NCBI GenBank assembly: GCA_963730285.1
Contig: CAVSQY010000008.1
Coordinates: 186,001 to 250,000, forward strand
Length of the DNA: 64,000 nt
Direction: 5' to 3'
Origin: JARDZU01 sp963730285
GTDB lineage: Bacteria; Actinomycetota; Acidimicrobiia; Spongiisociales; ZC4RG35
Within the stretch, counting starts at the first letter, position 1; every line of letters starts with the position of its first letter. Positions 7,780 through 16,112 of the stretch are shown piece after piece. The notes beneath the pieces were generated by a model, which made no database searches, was not told the origin of the DNA, and saw nothing but the letters and a program-made list of their open reading frames with translations. Made by a program: the position numbers and the translations under genes.

Positions 7780-9129
7780 GTGGATCAGCCGCCGGAGACA
7801 CGTTACGCCCACGGTGATGCCGGATACATTGCCTATCAGGTCTTCGGCGAAGGCCCGGTCAATGTCCTCTTCATCACCACCTGGCTGCAGAACCTCGATG
7901 TCATGTGGGAGCAGCCCGCCATGGCCCGCTACCTGACCCGGCTGGCCTCCTTCGCTCGCGTGGTGGTCGTGGACAAGCGCGGCACCGGCGTATCCGACCC
8001 GGTACCACTCAACTCTCTCCCCACGGTGGAGCAGTGGATGGACGACGCCAGGGTCGGACTCGACGCTGCTGGGATCGACCGTGTCGCCGTGATCGGCGAC
8101 GCCGAAGGAGGTCCCATCGCCCAGGTGTTCGCGGCCAGCCATCCGGACAGAGTGACCTCGCTGGTCCTGGTCAACACATTCGCCAGGTGGAAACGGGATG
8201 ATGACTATTCAATTGGTATGCCGGAGGAGACGGTCCAGAAGCTGACCGACCTCTATGAGGAGCACTGGGGGGTGACTGCGGAAATACTTCAACTGACCGC
8301 GCCGAGCGTGGGCAATGATCCTCGCTTCAAGGACTGGTATCGGCGATACCAACGACTTTCCATGCCCCGTGGCGCCGCCGCCACCATGTACCGCTGGGTC
8401 ACCGACCTCGACGTTCGATCGGTGCTTCCGTCCATCCACAGCCCAACCCTGGTCCTGGCCCGCAGGGACGCGAGGCATCACCGCCCCACCTTCAGCCGCT
8501 ATCTCGCCGAGCACATCCCGGATGCCCGATATGTCGAGCTCGAGGGAGCGGACACATACCCGTTTCAGGCCGGTGATTTCGAAACCGTCCTCGACCATGT
8601 CCAGCAGTTCATCACGGGAAGCCGGGTTGAGCCGGTGCTCGACCGTGTGCTCAGCACTGTCCTCTTCACCGACATCGCAGGCTCGACGGAGACCGCGGCG
8701 AGAATCGGTGATGCCGCATGGATCCACCTGCGCCAATCCCACGACGACATCGTTCGAGACAATCTCCGGCGCTACCGCGGCAAAGAGGTAAACCACACCG
8801 GCGACGGGTTCCTGGCACTGTTCGACGGCCCGGCGCGGGCCGTCACATGTGCAACCCGGATCGTGGAGGAGGTGCGGGGGCTTGGAATCGAGACCAGGGC
8901 CGGGCTGCACACGGGCGAGATCGAGTTGGGGGGAGATCAGGTCGGTGGCCTGGCCGTGCATCTCGCCAACCGGGTCATGACCCGGGCCGACCCCGGATCG
9001 GTCCTTGTCTCGGCAACGGTCAAGGACCTCGTCTTGGGCTCGGGAATCGATTTCAACGAAAGAGGAAGGCATCGCCTCAGGGGTGTCCCCGATGAGTGGG
9101 AGCTCTATGAGGTGACAAAGGCGCCCTAG
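7780..9129 (+). CDS. Adenylate/guanylate cyclase with N-terminal alpha/beta-hydrolase domain
   Basis: A 449-residue two-domain protein. Residues about 8-280 are an alpha/beta-hydrolase fold (ETRYAHGDAGYIAYQVFG, DKRGTGVSDPV). Residues about 285-445 are a class III nucleotide cyclase: LFTDIAGST with metal Asp298, Lys335 in GKEVNHTGDG, Asp342, and NRVMTRA near the C terminus, so the cyclase looks active and purine-selective for ATP by its Lys. In the hydrolase half the nucleophile elbow reads GDAEGG, with Ala108 where related proteins carry Ser, so that half is probably a sensor domain. GTG 7780 is chosen by homology and by TATCCT upstream. Confidence 0.9.
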   Translation: MDQPPETRYAHGDAGYIAYQVFGEGPVNVLFITTWLQNLDVMWEQPAMARYLTRLASFARVVVVDKRGTGVSDPVPLNSLPTVEQWMDDARVGLDAAGIDRVAVIGDAEGGPIAQVFAASHPDRVTSLVLVNTFARWKRDDDYSIGMPEETVQKLTDLYEEHWGVTAEILQLTAPSVGNDPRFKDWYRRYQRLSMPRGAAATMYRWVTDLDVRSVLPSIHSPTLVLARRDARHHRPTFSRYLAEHIPDARYVELEGADTYPFQAGDFETVLDHVQQFITGSRVEPVLDRVLSTVLFTDIAGSTETAARIGDAAWIHLRQSHDDIVRDNLRRYRGKEVNHTGDGFLALFDGPARAVTCATRIVEEVRGLGIETRAGLHTGEIELGGDQVGGLAVHLANRVMTRADPGSVLVSATVKDLVLGSGIDFNERGRHRLRGVPDEWELYEVTKAP

Positions 9130-9707
9130 CCAGATTTCGCTGACTCCTGGCTCGGTGTCGTCAGGGCTCGACCGAGCCTGTCGAGCATCCATTCGAAACT
9201 CTGGTCGACTTCTACGTCGAGGGCGAATCCGTGCTGAGCCTCCAGTTGCGAGAAACCGTGCAGCATGGAGCGCACGAACCGAGCGGCGTGGATGATCTCG
9301 TCACCGTGCAGGCCGAAGGACTCGAGGATGACGAAAAGTGGCTCCAGCACTCTGGCCGCGATCTCACCATGCTCTTTGTCGGATGGTCTCGCCACCTGAG
9401 TGAATGGGTAGACACCGGGGTGTTCCACCGCCCAGGCCCGATAGGCATGGGCCAGAGCCGCCAATGCGTCCTGCCCCGATCTTCCCATCGACGCGGACCG
9501 GCACGACTCGGCCAGCTGGCCCAAGCCCTCGAGTGCAACGGCGCGGGTGAGACCGGCCAGACCGTCGAGATGACTGTATAGCGACGGTGCCCGCACCCCG
9601 AGTTCCTGGGCCACCCGGGCCACGGTGAGTGCCGATGGCCCCTCTTTATCCACGAGGCGGGCGGCGGTTTCTGTGATCACGTCCACGTTCAGACCGGCCC
9701 GCGGCAT
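9126..9707 (-). CDS. TetR-family regulator with WHG-type C-terminal domain
   Basis: A 193-residue repressor. Helix-turn-helix at residues about 27-46 (LTVARVAQELGVRAPSLYSHLDG), then an all-helical ligand domain with AYRAWAVEHPGVYPFT, the feature of the TetR_C_13/WHG group. Its ATG overlaps the stop of the upstream alpha/beta hydrolase by one base, so the two form one transcript. The promoter of that transcript carries a strong palindrome, suggesting autoregulation in response to a hydrolase substrate. The end overlaps the cyclase gene by 4 bases on the other strand. Confidence 0.88.
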   Translation of the reverse strand: MPRAGLNVDVITETAARLVDKEGPSALTVARVAQELGVRAPSLYSHLDGLAGLTRAVALEGLGQLAESCRSASMGRSGQDALAALAHAYRAWAVEHPGVYPFTQVARPSDKEHGEIAARVLEPLFVILESFGLHGDEIIHAARFVRSMLHGFSQLEAQHGFALDVEVDQSFEWMLDRLGRALTTPSQESAKSG

Positions 9708-10504
9708 CAGCCGAGGTCTCCGAGAAAGGCGAGGATGGCGTCCGCAACCATGACGGGCTGCTCGACTTGTGGGTAGTGCCCTGCGCCCGGCACCAACAGA
9801 TAGGTCCCACCCAGGCTCTCTGCCACCGACTTCGCCTCCCTCTCGGGGTCGGGGAAATGGTCGTCGGACGAGCCGAAGACAGTCAGGGTCGGGATGTCGA
9901 TGCCGTCCATGCACTCGGCCACTCCTTCCCTGCCCGCCACCAACGTCTCACGGACCGCCCTTCTCCGGTCCGGATCGGCCATCATCGACCGAAGAGTGGC
10001 GATGTGGCGGTCGAGATCGGCAGGCGGGGAGCCTTTGTACCAGCCGGCGTAGAGCCTGGCCCAAAGCCCGGCGGCCCAGGGCCCGCGGAGGAGAAGGCTG
10101 ATCGCCCACCGTTGCAGGGTTCCGCCCAACGATGGGTCGGCGTAGAAGTGAGGGCTGATAGACACCAACGAGTCGACCAAATCAGGGCGGTCGTGGGCGG
10201 CGCAGACGGCTGCGGCGGGGGCGAAGGACGCGGAGATCACGGTGGCAGGGCCCGCATCGATGCCCTCGATCAGGTCGATCATGGCGTCTGCGGTGCTCCG
10301 CACCGTGTACTCCGCGGCGATTGGGGAATCGCCATGACCGAGAAGATCGACCGTGACGACTCGATAGCCGGACTGCGCCAGCCGGTCGACCAGGAAGCGA
10401 TACTCGCTCCGCACGTCGCCCGCCCCGGGAACCAGGACGAGAAGATGGCCTCTCCCTCCCGTATCGTCATGCGCCAGCTCCGCTTGTCTGATCCTTGCAG
10501 TCAT
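9707..10504 (-). CDS. Alpha/beta-fold hydrolase under TetR control
   Basis: A 265-residue alpha/beta hydrolase. LLVLVPGAGDVRSEYRFL gives the oxyanion region, TVDLLGHGDS follows strand 4, and the GAGHYPQVEQP segment supplies the His. The nucleophile elbow reads VISASFAPAA, so Ser93 sits in S-x-S-x-A and lacks the usual glycines; catalysis is likely but the elbow is unusual. Start ATG 10504 is fixed by AAGGAG five nt upstream; the frame is open to 10549. It is translationally coupled to the downstream TetR gene. Confidence 0.85.
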   Translation of the reverse strand: MTARIRQAELAHDDTGGRGHLLVLVPGAGDVRSEYRFLVDRLAQSGYRVVTVDLLGHGDSPIAAEYTVRSTADAMIDLIEGIDAGPATVISASFAPAAAVCAAHDRPDLVDSLVSISPHFYADPSLGGTLQRWAISLLLRGPWAAGLWARLYAGWYKGSPPADLDRHIATLRSMMADPDRRRAVRETLVAGREGVAECMDGIDIPTLTVFGSSDDHFPDPEREAKSVAESLGGTYLLVPGAGHYPQVEQPVMVADAILAFLGDLG

Positions 10505-10525
10505 CGCGTCTCCTTGTCTATCCTT

Positions 10526-10560
10526 CATAGGAAGATACCTATGTATCATAGGTTTGTCAA
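10526..10560 (-). promoter_or_regulatory. Promoter with TetR-type operator for the hydrolase-tetR operon
   Basis: On the minus strand TTGACA (10560-10555) and TATCTT (10537-10532) are separated by 17 bases, a near-ideal sigma-70 promoter. The spacer holds ACCTATG-TAT-CATAGGT (10537-10553), a perfect 7-bp dyad. A third CATAGG half-site lies at 10526-10531. A repressor bound here would block polymerase directly; the cognate TetR is encoded in the same operon. Confidence 0.75.
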
Positions 10561-10775
10561 TACCAGCTCACCTGACCAGACAGTCCGGGCCACAACCTGA
10601 GACTGACGGACCTGCTCGCGAAAAGTCTTCAGCCCCTCGGCTGGCGACAACCGGGTAGGACGATTTATGGTTCGTCGAGATTGCCCGGCTCATCGGGATC
10701 CGTCGGCTCACTTCCCTGTGACAGTGTGAGTTTTCGCGCTCTCAACGCCCACGACAACCTGTGGAAAACTGCTCC
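10561..10775. other. Intergenic region between the tetR operon promoter and the nrdJ promoter
   Basis: Together with the flanking regulatory sites this forms a gene-free stretch of about 425 bases (10505-10929). I see no RNA gene, cobalamin riboswitch-like box or convincing small gene in this part. Confidence 0.5.
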
Positions 10776-10804
10776 TTGACCTCTGACACGCGTGTAATTA
10801 CAGT
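10776..10804 (+). promoter_or_regulatory. Candidate nrdJ promoter
   Basis: TTGACC (10776-10781), a 17-base spacer and TACAGT (10799-10804). Transcription would begin near 10811, just before the first NrdR box. Confidence 0.6.
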
Positions 10805-10814
10805 GTTGAAGTCC

Positions 10815-10861
10815 ATACAAGATATCGTGGTCGGCTTCCCCTCGACCACAACATCTTGTGG
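10815..10861 (+). promoter_or_regulatory. Two tandem NrdR boxes upstream of nrdJ
   Basis: Box 1 is ATACAAGATATCGTGG (10815-10830) and box 2 is CCACAACATCTTGTGG (10846-10861); box 2 is a perfect 6-bp dyad. The starts are 31 bases apart, three helical turns, as known for paired NrdR sites in front of ribonucleotide reductase genes. They lie just downstream of the candidate promoter. Confidence 0.75.
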
Positions 10862-10929
10862 TGGGAGTGACAAATGGACAAGCGCCCGACCGATGTTCGG
10901 AGCGCAGCAGTGCGGAGGAGGCACTATTC

Positions 10930-13900
10930 ATGAGCAAAGGCCTGCGGATCAACCGTCGCTTCACCGAGGCAGGCACTGACCCCTACGACAAGGTCGAGTG
11001 GTCCCGCCGAGACTCTCGCATCACCAACCCGGATGGCTCGACCGTCTTCGAGATGACCGACGCCGAGATTCCGGCATCGTGGAGCCAGGTAGCTGCAGAC
11101 ATCATGGTCTCCAAGTATTTCCGCAAAGCAGGCGTCCCTCAGTTCGACGAGCAAGGCGAGCAGCTATTCGACGCCTCGGGGCAACCCGTGCTCGGGCCGG
11201 AGCGCTCAGCGAGGCAGGTGTTCAACCGTTTGGCCGGGACCTGGCGGGACTGGGGCGAAAAGGAGGGCTACTTCGCCACCAAGGAGGACGCGGATGCGTT
11301 CGAGGGTGAGCTTCGCTACATGCTGGCCCGCCAGATGGCGGCCCCCAACTCCCCCCAATGGTTCAACACAGGGCTGAATTGGGCATACGGGCTGACCGGC
11401 CCCGCCCAGGGCTTCTGGTACGTCGATGGTGAGGACGAAGAGCTGAAAGCCTCCCCGGATTCGTACAGCCGCCCCTCTCCCCACGCCTGCTTCATCCTCA
11501 GTGTCAAGGACGACTTGGTCAACCCGGGTGGAATCATGGACCTTTGGGTGCGAGAGGCCAGGATCTTCAAGTTCGGTTCCGGGGCAGGCTCCAACTTCTC
11601 CCAGATCCGGGCCGAGAACGAGCGTCTCTCCGGAGGGGGCAAGTCGTCCGGGGTGATGTCGTTCCTCAAGATCGGCGATCGGGCCGCTGGAGCCATCAAG
11701 TCGGGAGGAACCACGCGCCGGGCAGCCAAGATGGTGATCCTCGACGTCGACCATCCCGACATCGAGACCTTCACCGATTGGAAGAAGGTCGAAGAGGACA
11801 AGGCTCGCGTGCTGATCAGTCACGGTGGCCTCCCCGCCGATTTCAACGGGGACGCCTATGCCACGGTTTCGGGTCAGAACTCGAACAACTCTGTCAGGAT
11901 CACCAATGAATTCGTGCAAGCAGTCCTAGCCGACGGCGATTGGCAGTTGATCAACAGGACCGACGGCACCGTCCGCAAGACCATCAAGGCGCGAGACCTG
12001 TGGACGAGGGTTGCCGAGGCGGCATGGGCTTGTGCAGACCCAGGGCTCCAATTCGACACCACGATCAACCAGTGGCACACCAGCCCGGCTGGAGGACGGA
12101 TACGCGCCTCAAACCCGTGTTCTGAGTACATGTTCCTCGACGACACGGCATGCAACCTCGCTTCCCTCAACCTCGTCCGGTTCTACGACGACGAACATGG
12201 CACGTTCGACATCGAGGGGTACCGTCATGCCATTCGGCTGTGGACCATCGTCCTCGAAATCTCGGTCGCCATGGCCCATTTCCCGTCCCGGGAGATAGCC
12301 CAGGGCTCTTATGACTATCGAACCCTCGGTCTCGGATACGCCAACCTCGGCTCGTTGCTGATGCGGCAGGGGATCGCCTACGACTCGGACGAGGGCCGTG
12401 CCATGGCCGGCGCACTGACTGCGATCCTCACCGGGCACTCCTATGCCACCTCGGCCGAGATCGCCGAGGTCACCGGCCCCTTCCCCAAGTTCTCGGAGAA
12501 CCGGGAGGCCATGCTCAGGGTGATCCGGAATCACCGTCGCGCTGCGTACGACCAGCACGACTTCGAGGATGTGTCACACAAGGTGATGGGGGTCGACTCC
12601 GGGCTGTGCGACGCAGACCTGTTGGAGGCGGCCAGGACGTCGTGGGATCTCGCCCTAGAGCGGGGTGAGGCTCACGGATTCCGCAACGCACAGGCAACGG
12701 TGTTGGCCCCGACCGGGACCATCGGCCTCCTGATGGACTGCGACACCACCGGAGTGGAGCCCGACTTCGCTCTGGTCAAGTTCAAGAAGCTGGCCGGCGG
12801 CGGGTACTTCAAGATCGCCAACCAGTCGGTGGCGCCGGCGCTGACCCGTCTCGGCTACACACCGGGGCAGATCAAGGAAGTAGTCGAATACATCGTGGGG
12901 ACCAGCTCCCTCGAAGGCGCCCCACACATCAACCGTGAGACGCTCGAGGCGAAGGGATTCGATGACGCCGATCTCGATGCTGTCGAGAAGGCACTCCCCG
13001 CAGTGTTCGAGTTGAGACACGCCTTCAACGTGTTCACATTCGGAGAAGCCACGTTGCAGCGGCTCGGCTTTGGCATCGACGAATACACCGGCTGGGACTT
13101 CAACCTGCTTCGCGCACTCGGCTTCAGCACCAGCGAGATCGCCGAGGCCAACGATCACATCTGCGGCCGTCAGACGATCGAGGGTGCCCCGTATGTCGCC
13201 AGCGAACACCTCGTGGTATTCGACACCGCCAACAAGAACGGCAAGTACGGGACTCGCTTCATCCACCACAATGGACACATCAAGATGATGGCCGCGGCCC
13301 AGCCATTCATTTCCGGGGCCATTTCAAAGACGATCAACATGCCCCAGGAAGTGACCGTCGAGGACATCGAGGGGGCATATCGGATGTCCTGGGAGCTCGG
13401 GCTCAAAGCGATGGCGCTGTATCGCGACGGGTCGAAGGCGGCCCAGCCGCTCAACTCGACAGCCGACGAGGGCGAAGACAGCGAAGATGAGACGTCCGCC
13501 CTCACCAAGGCCGTCGAGGCCGAGAAGGCCATCCACTGGGGCAACCTGCCGGCGGGGATATCCCCGACCCAGGCCTATGCCCAAGGTATGAAGCCACCGA
13601 GGTTTCTGCTTCCCGCTCGACGCAACGGTTACAACCAGGAGGCAAGGATCGGCGGGCACAAGGTGTTCCTGCGCACCGGGGAGTACGACGACGGCACGCT
13701 GGGTGAGATCTTCATCGACCTCGCCAAGGAGGGGGCGACTCTCAAGGGGATCCTCTCCTGCTTTGCCATCGCCGTCTCCAAAGGCCTCCAATATGGCGTG
13801 CCCCTGGAGGAGTTCGTGGACACATTCACCTTCCAGACCTTCGAGCCGAGAGGCATGGTCGAAGGGCACACGAACATCAAGATGGCCAACTCCATCGTGG

Positions 13901-14310
13901 ACTACGTGTTCCGCGCACTGGGAGTCGAGTACCTGAGGCGCGACGAGCTGGCCCAGGTGCCGCCCAACCGGGAGATGGAGCTGCCGGAGCCCGCCTCGGG
14001 GATTGCGGTCGAAGCTGGTGTCCAACTGGACTTGACCGACGCGGCCGCCGAGAGCGACCTCGACGCCGTCCGCGCCGCAGCTGACTTCGTCGACTCACCA
14101 AACGGCCATGCCGCCGGGAACGGCGGAGGCACGGCGGTGAAGGTCGAAGAAACAGTGACCGTGGCAGCGGGAAGCTCGGCGATGGTCGACACCGCACTCA
14201 AGGAGAACATGGGAGATGCCCCGGTGTGCTCCAACTGCGGCCACATGACCATCCGCAACGGCAGTTGCTACGTGTGCCTCACCTGCGGAGACACCACCGG
14301 CTGCAGCTGA
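10930..14310 (+). CDS. nrdJ: Class II (adenosylcobalamin-dependent) ribonucleotide reductase
   Basis: An 1126-residue vitamin B12-dependent ribonucleoside-diphosphate reductase, making deoxyribonucleotides without oxygen requirement. Key stretches are PNSPQWFNTG, GSGAGSNFSQIRAE, NPCSEYMFLDDTACNLASLNL with the NxCxE radical site, and APTGTIGLLMDCDTTGVEPDFAL. The C terminus carries a four-Cys zinc-like module (CSNCG...CYVCLTCG) and ends in GCS; these Cys normally relay electrons from thioredoxin-type proteins. Start ATG 10930 follows a GGAGGAGG ribosome site; the frame is open to GTG 10858, inside NrdR box 2, which argues against the longer form. Paired NrdR boxes suggest repression by NrdR at high dATP. 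No nrdR gene is in the window. Confidence 0.97.
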   Translation: MSKGLRINRRFTEAGTDPYDKVEWSRRDSRITNPDGSTVFEMTDAEIPASWSQVAADIMVSKYFRKAGVPQFDEQGEQLFDASGQPVLGPERSARQVFNRLAGTWRDWGEKEGYFATKEDADAFEGELRYMLARQMAAPNSPQWFNTGLNWAYGLTGPAQGFWYVDGEDEELKASPDSYSRPSPHACFILSVKDDLVNPGGIMDLWVREARIFKFGSGAGSNFSQIRAENERLSGGGKSSGVMSFLKIGDRAAGAIKSGGTTRRAAKMVILDVDHPDIETFTDWKKVEEDKARVLISHGGLPADFNGDAYATVSGQNSNNSVRITNEFVQAVLADGDWQLINRTDGTVRKTIKARDLWTRVAEAAWACADPGLQFDTTINQWHTSPAGGRIRASNPCSEYMFLDDTACNLASLNLVRFYDDEHGTFDIEGYRHAIRLWTIVLEISVAMAHFPSREIAQGSYDYRTLGLGYANLGSLLMRQGIAYDSDEGRAMAGALTAILTGHSYATSAEIAEVTGPFPKFSENREAMLRVIRNHRRAAYDQHDFEDVSHKVMGVDSGLCDADLLEAARTSWDLALERGEAHGFRNAQATVLAPTGTIGLLMDCDTTGVEPDFALVKFKKLAGGGYFKIANQSVAPALTRLGYTPGQIKEVVEYIVGTSSLEGAPHINRETLEAKGFDDADLDAVEKALPAVFELRHAFNVFTFGEATLQRLGFGIDEYTGWDFNLLRALGFSTSEIAEANDHICGRQTIEGAPYVASEHLVVFDTANKNGKYGTRFIHHNGHIKMMAAAQPFISGAISKTINMPQEVTVEDIEGAYRMSWELGLKAMALYRDGSKAAQPLNSTADEGEDSEDETSALTKAVEAEKAIHWGNLPAGISPTQAYAQGMKPPRFLLPARRNGYNQEARIGGHKVFLRTGEYDDGTLGEIFIDLAKEGATLKGILSCFAIAVSKGLQYGVPLEEFVDTFTFQTFEPRGMVEGHTNIKMANSIVDYVFRALGVEYLRRDELAQVPPNREMELPEPASGIAVEAGVQLDLTDAAAESDLDAVRAAADFVDSPNGHAAGNGGGTAVKVEETVTVAAGSSAMVDTALKENMGDAPVCSNCGHMTIRNGSCYVCLTCGDTTGCS

Positions 14311-14340
14311 CCTACCTGAGTGCTGAGTTGGCCGATCCCG

Positions 14341-15336
14341 CTATATCTTGGGCAGGAGCACGAGGGGAAGACGCAGTCTCACCCGGGCGGGGATGTCGCA
14401 GCTCATTTCGTCACAGGTCTGGAAATCGACCACCACCGTCAGCTCGGCGTCTTCCACCGACTCATGGATGTGGGCATCGATGGAGGTGGCGATAGCACCA
14501 TCCAGCACCTGAAACGTCTCACCCAACGAGTCGATCTTCATCGAATGGCCCTCTGGGATTGGTGCAGGGTCCCAAAAGACACCATCCGGCCCCTCCAAGG
14601 CTATGTGCAGCACCTGGTAGCCCGGAGGACACGGATCGACGTAGAGATGACGACCATCCTCGACCACGAGGTCGACCGCGATGCGAAACACCTGATTGGG
14701 GAAGACGGCTTTCTCTGTGACCCGGGCCCTGACAGCTAGACCTGACACGGCCGCCTGATCAACTACGCCGTCTGACGCGGACGGCTCCCGGCCAAGCGCC
14801 CCCAGGAGAAGCGGCCCCGACATCCGGTTTCGGTGCGAGCGCTCGAAGCGTTTGTCGGTCACGACGCCATGACGATCGAGGAGGATGACACCCGGGAAGG
14901 GAAGCCCGGCATGACGCTCGCCTTTCTCGAATCCCCAGTATCGAAGATCCTCGTCGGTCACATCGCTGAGCATGCCGAGCTCATCCATGATCAGGCTCCC
15001 AACATCGGAGAGGAGCGGGAATTCGATGCCATTGGCCTCAGAGAAATCGGCCAGGACGGGTACCGGGTCATACGAGATCCCCGCCAAGGCCACTCCCGGG
15101 TCGGTGGCCACGCTCCGTTGCAACTCGACCAGTTGCATCTTGCACCATGGTCACCAGCCGGCGCTGCGATAAACCACCAGCATCGCCGGTCGGCCGGCAC
15201 GGAACTCCTCGAGATCCACCACCGACCCGCTCTGGTCGGGCAACGCCACAGGCGGAAGTCTGGTGCCTATCGCCGGACCCACCCGATCGAAGTCGACTTG
15301 CCGCAACCCGGCGCCTGGATCCTCGGCGATGACCAT
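14341..15336 (-). CDS. Putative selenoprotein: redoxin (UxxC) fused to a DsbD-alpha-like domain, with in-frame TGA
   Basis: One frame runs from ATG 15336 to 14341 (331 residues) interrupted only by TGA at 15153-15151. Before it come LPPVALPDQSGSVVDL and VVYRSAGW, after it PWCKMQLVELQRS; together they make the peroxiredoxin-like redoxin motif RSAxWCPxCK with TGA exactly where the first Cys belongs. Read as Sec this is U62-P-W-C65. A hairpin with a GGU-containing loop follows 13 bases after the TGA. The downstream 265 codons are intact, including LLSDVG, GVILLDRHG, and a C-terminal domain with C308-x4-C313 (TCDEMSC) like the DsbD alpha domain. The role is probably thiol-disulfide or peroxide reduction. 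An alternative is a nonsense-mutated or misread gene; Sec synthesis genes are not in the window. It converges on nrdJ with 30 bases between. Confidence 0.8.
15119..15137 (-). promoter_or_regulatory. Candidate bacterial SECIS hairpin
   Basis: In the mRNA sense UGCAAC (15137-15132) pairs perfectly with GUUGCA (15124-15119) around the 7-base loop UGGUCGA. The loop contains GGU and starts 19 bases after the UGA (15153-15151). Stem length, loop size, G near the loop start and UGA-to-loop distance all agree with the published bacterial SECIS model as I recall it. A competing fold pairs GACCA at the UGA with UGGUC in the loop. Confidence 0.65.
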
Positions 15337-15380
15337 CTGCAGAGGTTAAGCGTCGTCGACGAGGTGGCTGCGTCGACGGC

Positions 15381-16112
15381 TCATGTTCCCGTCGGCCCAA
15401 ATCGCTCGGTCTTCACCGACATCGCATCGTGGCCCGACTCGACGACGTGAGTGGCTGCAGCCTCGACGAACCCTGTCGGCCCGCAGACATAGGTCATCGG
15501 ATGATCGGAAACCGGCCATCCGAACTCGGCGAGCATCTCACGGTCGACACGACGGTGGTAACCGCCCCAGTCATCGGGATGACCACGGGTCAGGGTCAAT
15601 CGGACGTCGATCCCTTCCTCCCGATCCAATGAAGACAGCTCGTCACGATAGATGACGTCGTCCAGGGTACGAGACGAATACAAGAGCTTGGCTGGAGCTT
15701 CACTACCGGCAAGCACGCGATGACGAAGCATCGATCTGAAGGGCACCACGCCCGAGCCCCCGGCGATCATCAGCAACGGGCCACCAAGGTTCGGCTCCCA
15801 AACGAAATAGCCTCCGATCGGACCTCTCATCTCGACCTGGTCGCCAACACGGAGCTCATCCACCAGATAGGGCGAGATCTCGCCGTCGGCCAGTCTCTCC
15901 ACGGTCAACATCAGGTGATCGTCCTCCGGAGCGGAGGCAATCGAGTAGCTGCGTTGGGCCTGGTACCCGTCCTCCGCTGTCAGTCGAATATCCACGTGCT
16001 GGCCGGCCAGGTGGTTCTCCCACATGGGACATTCGAAGACGATCGAGGAGACTCGCTCCGTCTCGGGATACTTCTCGACGACCGTGGCCGTCAGCCAGCT
16101 CAGTCGCCCCAA
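15381..16112 (-). CDS. FAD/NAD(P)-binding ferredoxin reductase-type oxidoreductase
   Basis: About 243 residues of the ferredoxin-NADP reductase family: RSYSIAS (residues about 54-60) binds FAD, GPIGGYFVW follows, IAGGSGVVPFRSM (about 116-128) binds NAD(P), and YVCGPTGFVE is near the C terminus. No 2Fe-2S domain is present. The upstream gene is a molybdopterin oxidoreductase, and this reductase probably feeds or drains electrons from it; such pairs are common in actinobacteria. Start TTG 16112 has GGGAG 8 nt upstream; GTG 16130 is the alternative. Either overlaps the end of the molybdopterin gene. Confidence 0.88.
   Translation of the reverse strand: MGRLSWLTATVVEKYPETERVSSIVFECPMWENHLAGQHVDIRLTAEDGYQAQRSYSIASAPEDDHLMLTVERLADGEISPYLVDELRVGDQVEMRGPIGGYFVWEPNLGGPLLMIAGGSGVVPFRSMLRHRVLAGSEAPAKLLYSSRTLDDVIYRDELSSLDREEGIDVRLTLTRGHPDDWGGYHRRVDREMLAEFGWPVSDHPMTYVCGPTGFVEAAATHVVESGHDAMSVKTERFGPTGT

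Noticed and set aside
10741..10772. DnaA-box-like or origin sequence (CTGTGGAAAAC) before nrdJ
   Set aside because: Only a single imperfect match, with no cluster of boxes, AT-rich region or dnaA/dnaN nearby.
10561..10929. Cobalamin riboswitch in front of the B12-dependent nrdJ
   Set aside because: No B12-box-like sequence is recognised and the distance from the promoter to the start is too short; NrdR boxes explain the region.
10665..10976. Minus-strand frame ending in EPTDPDEPGNLDEP
   Set aside because: It overlaps the nrdJ promoter, NrdR boxes and start, and has no ribosome site or homologue-like domain.
14341..15138. Redoxin gene as a pseudogene or as a short gene starting at ATG 15138
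   Set aside because: The TGA sits exactly on the catalytic Cys position, both flanks are undamaged and a SECIS-like hairpin follows; a random nonsense mutation would not explain all three. A start at 15138 would remove the active site.
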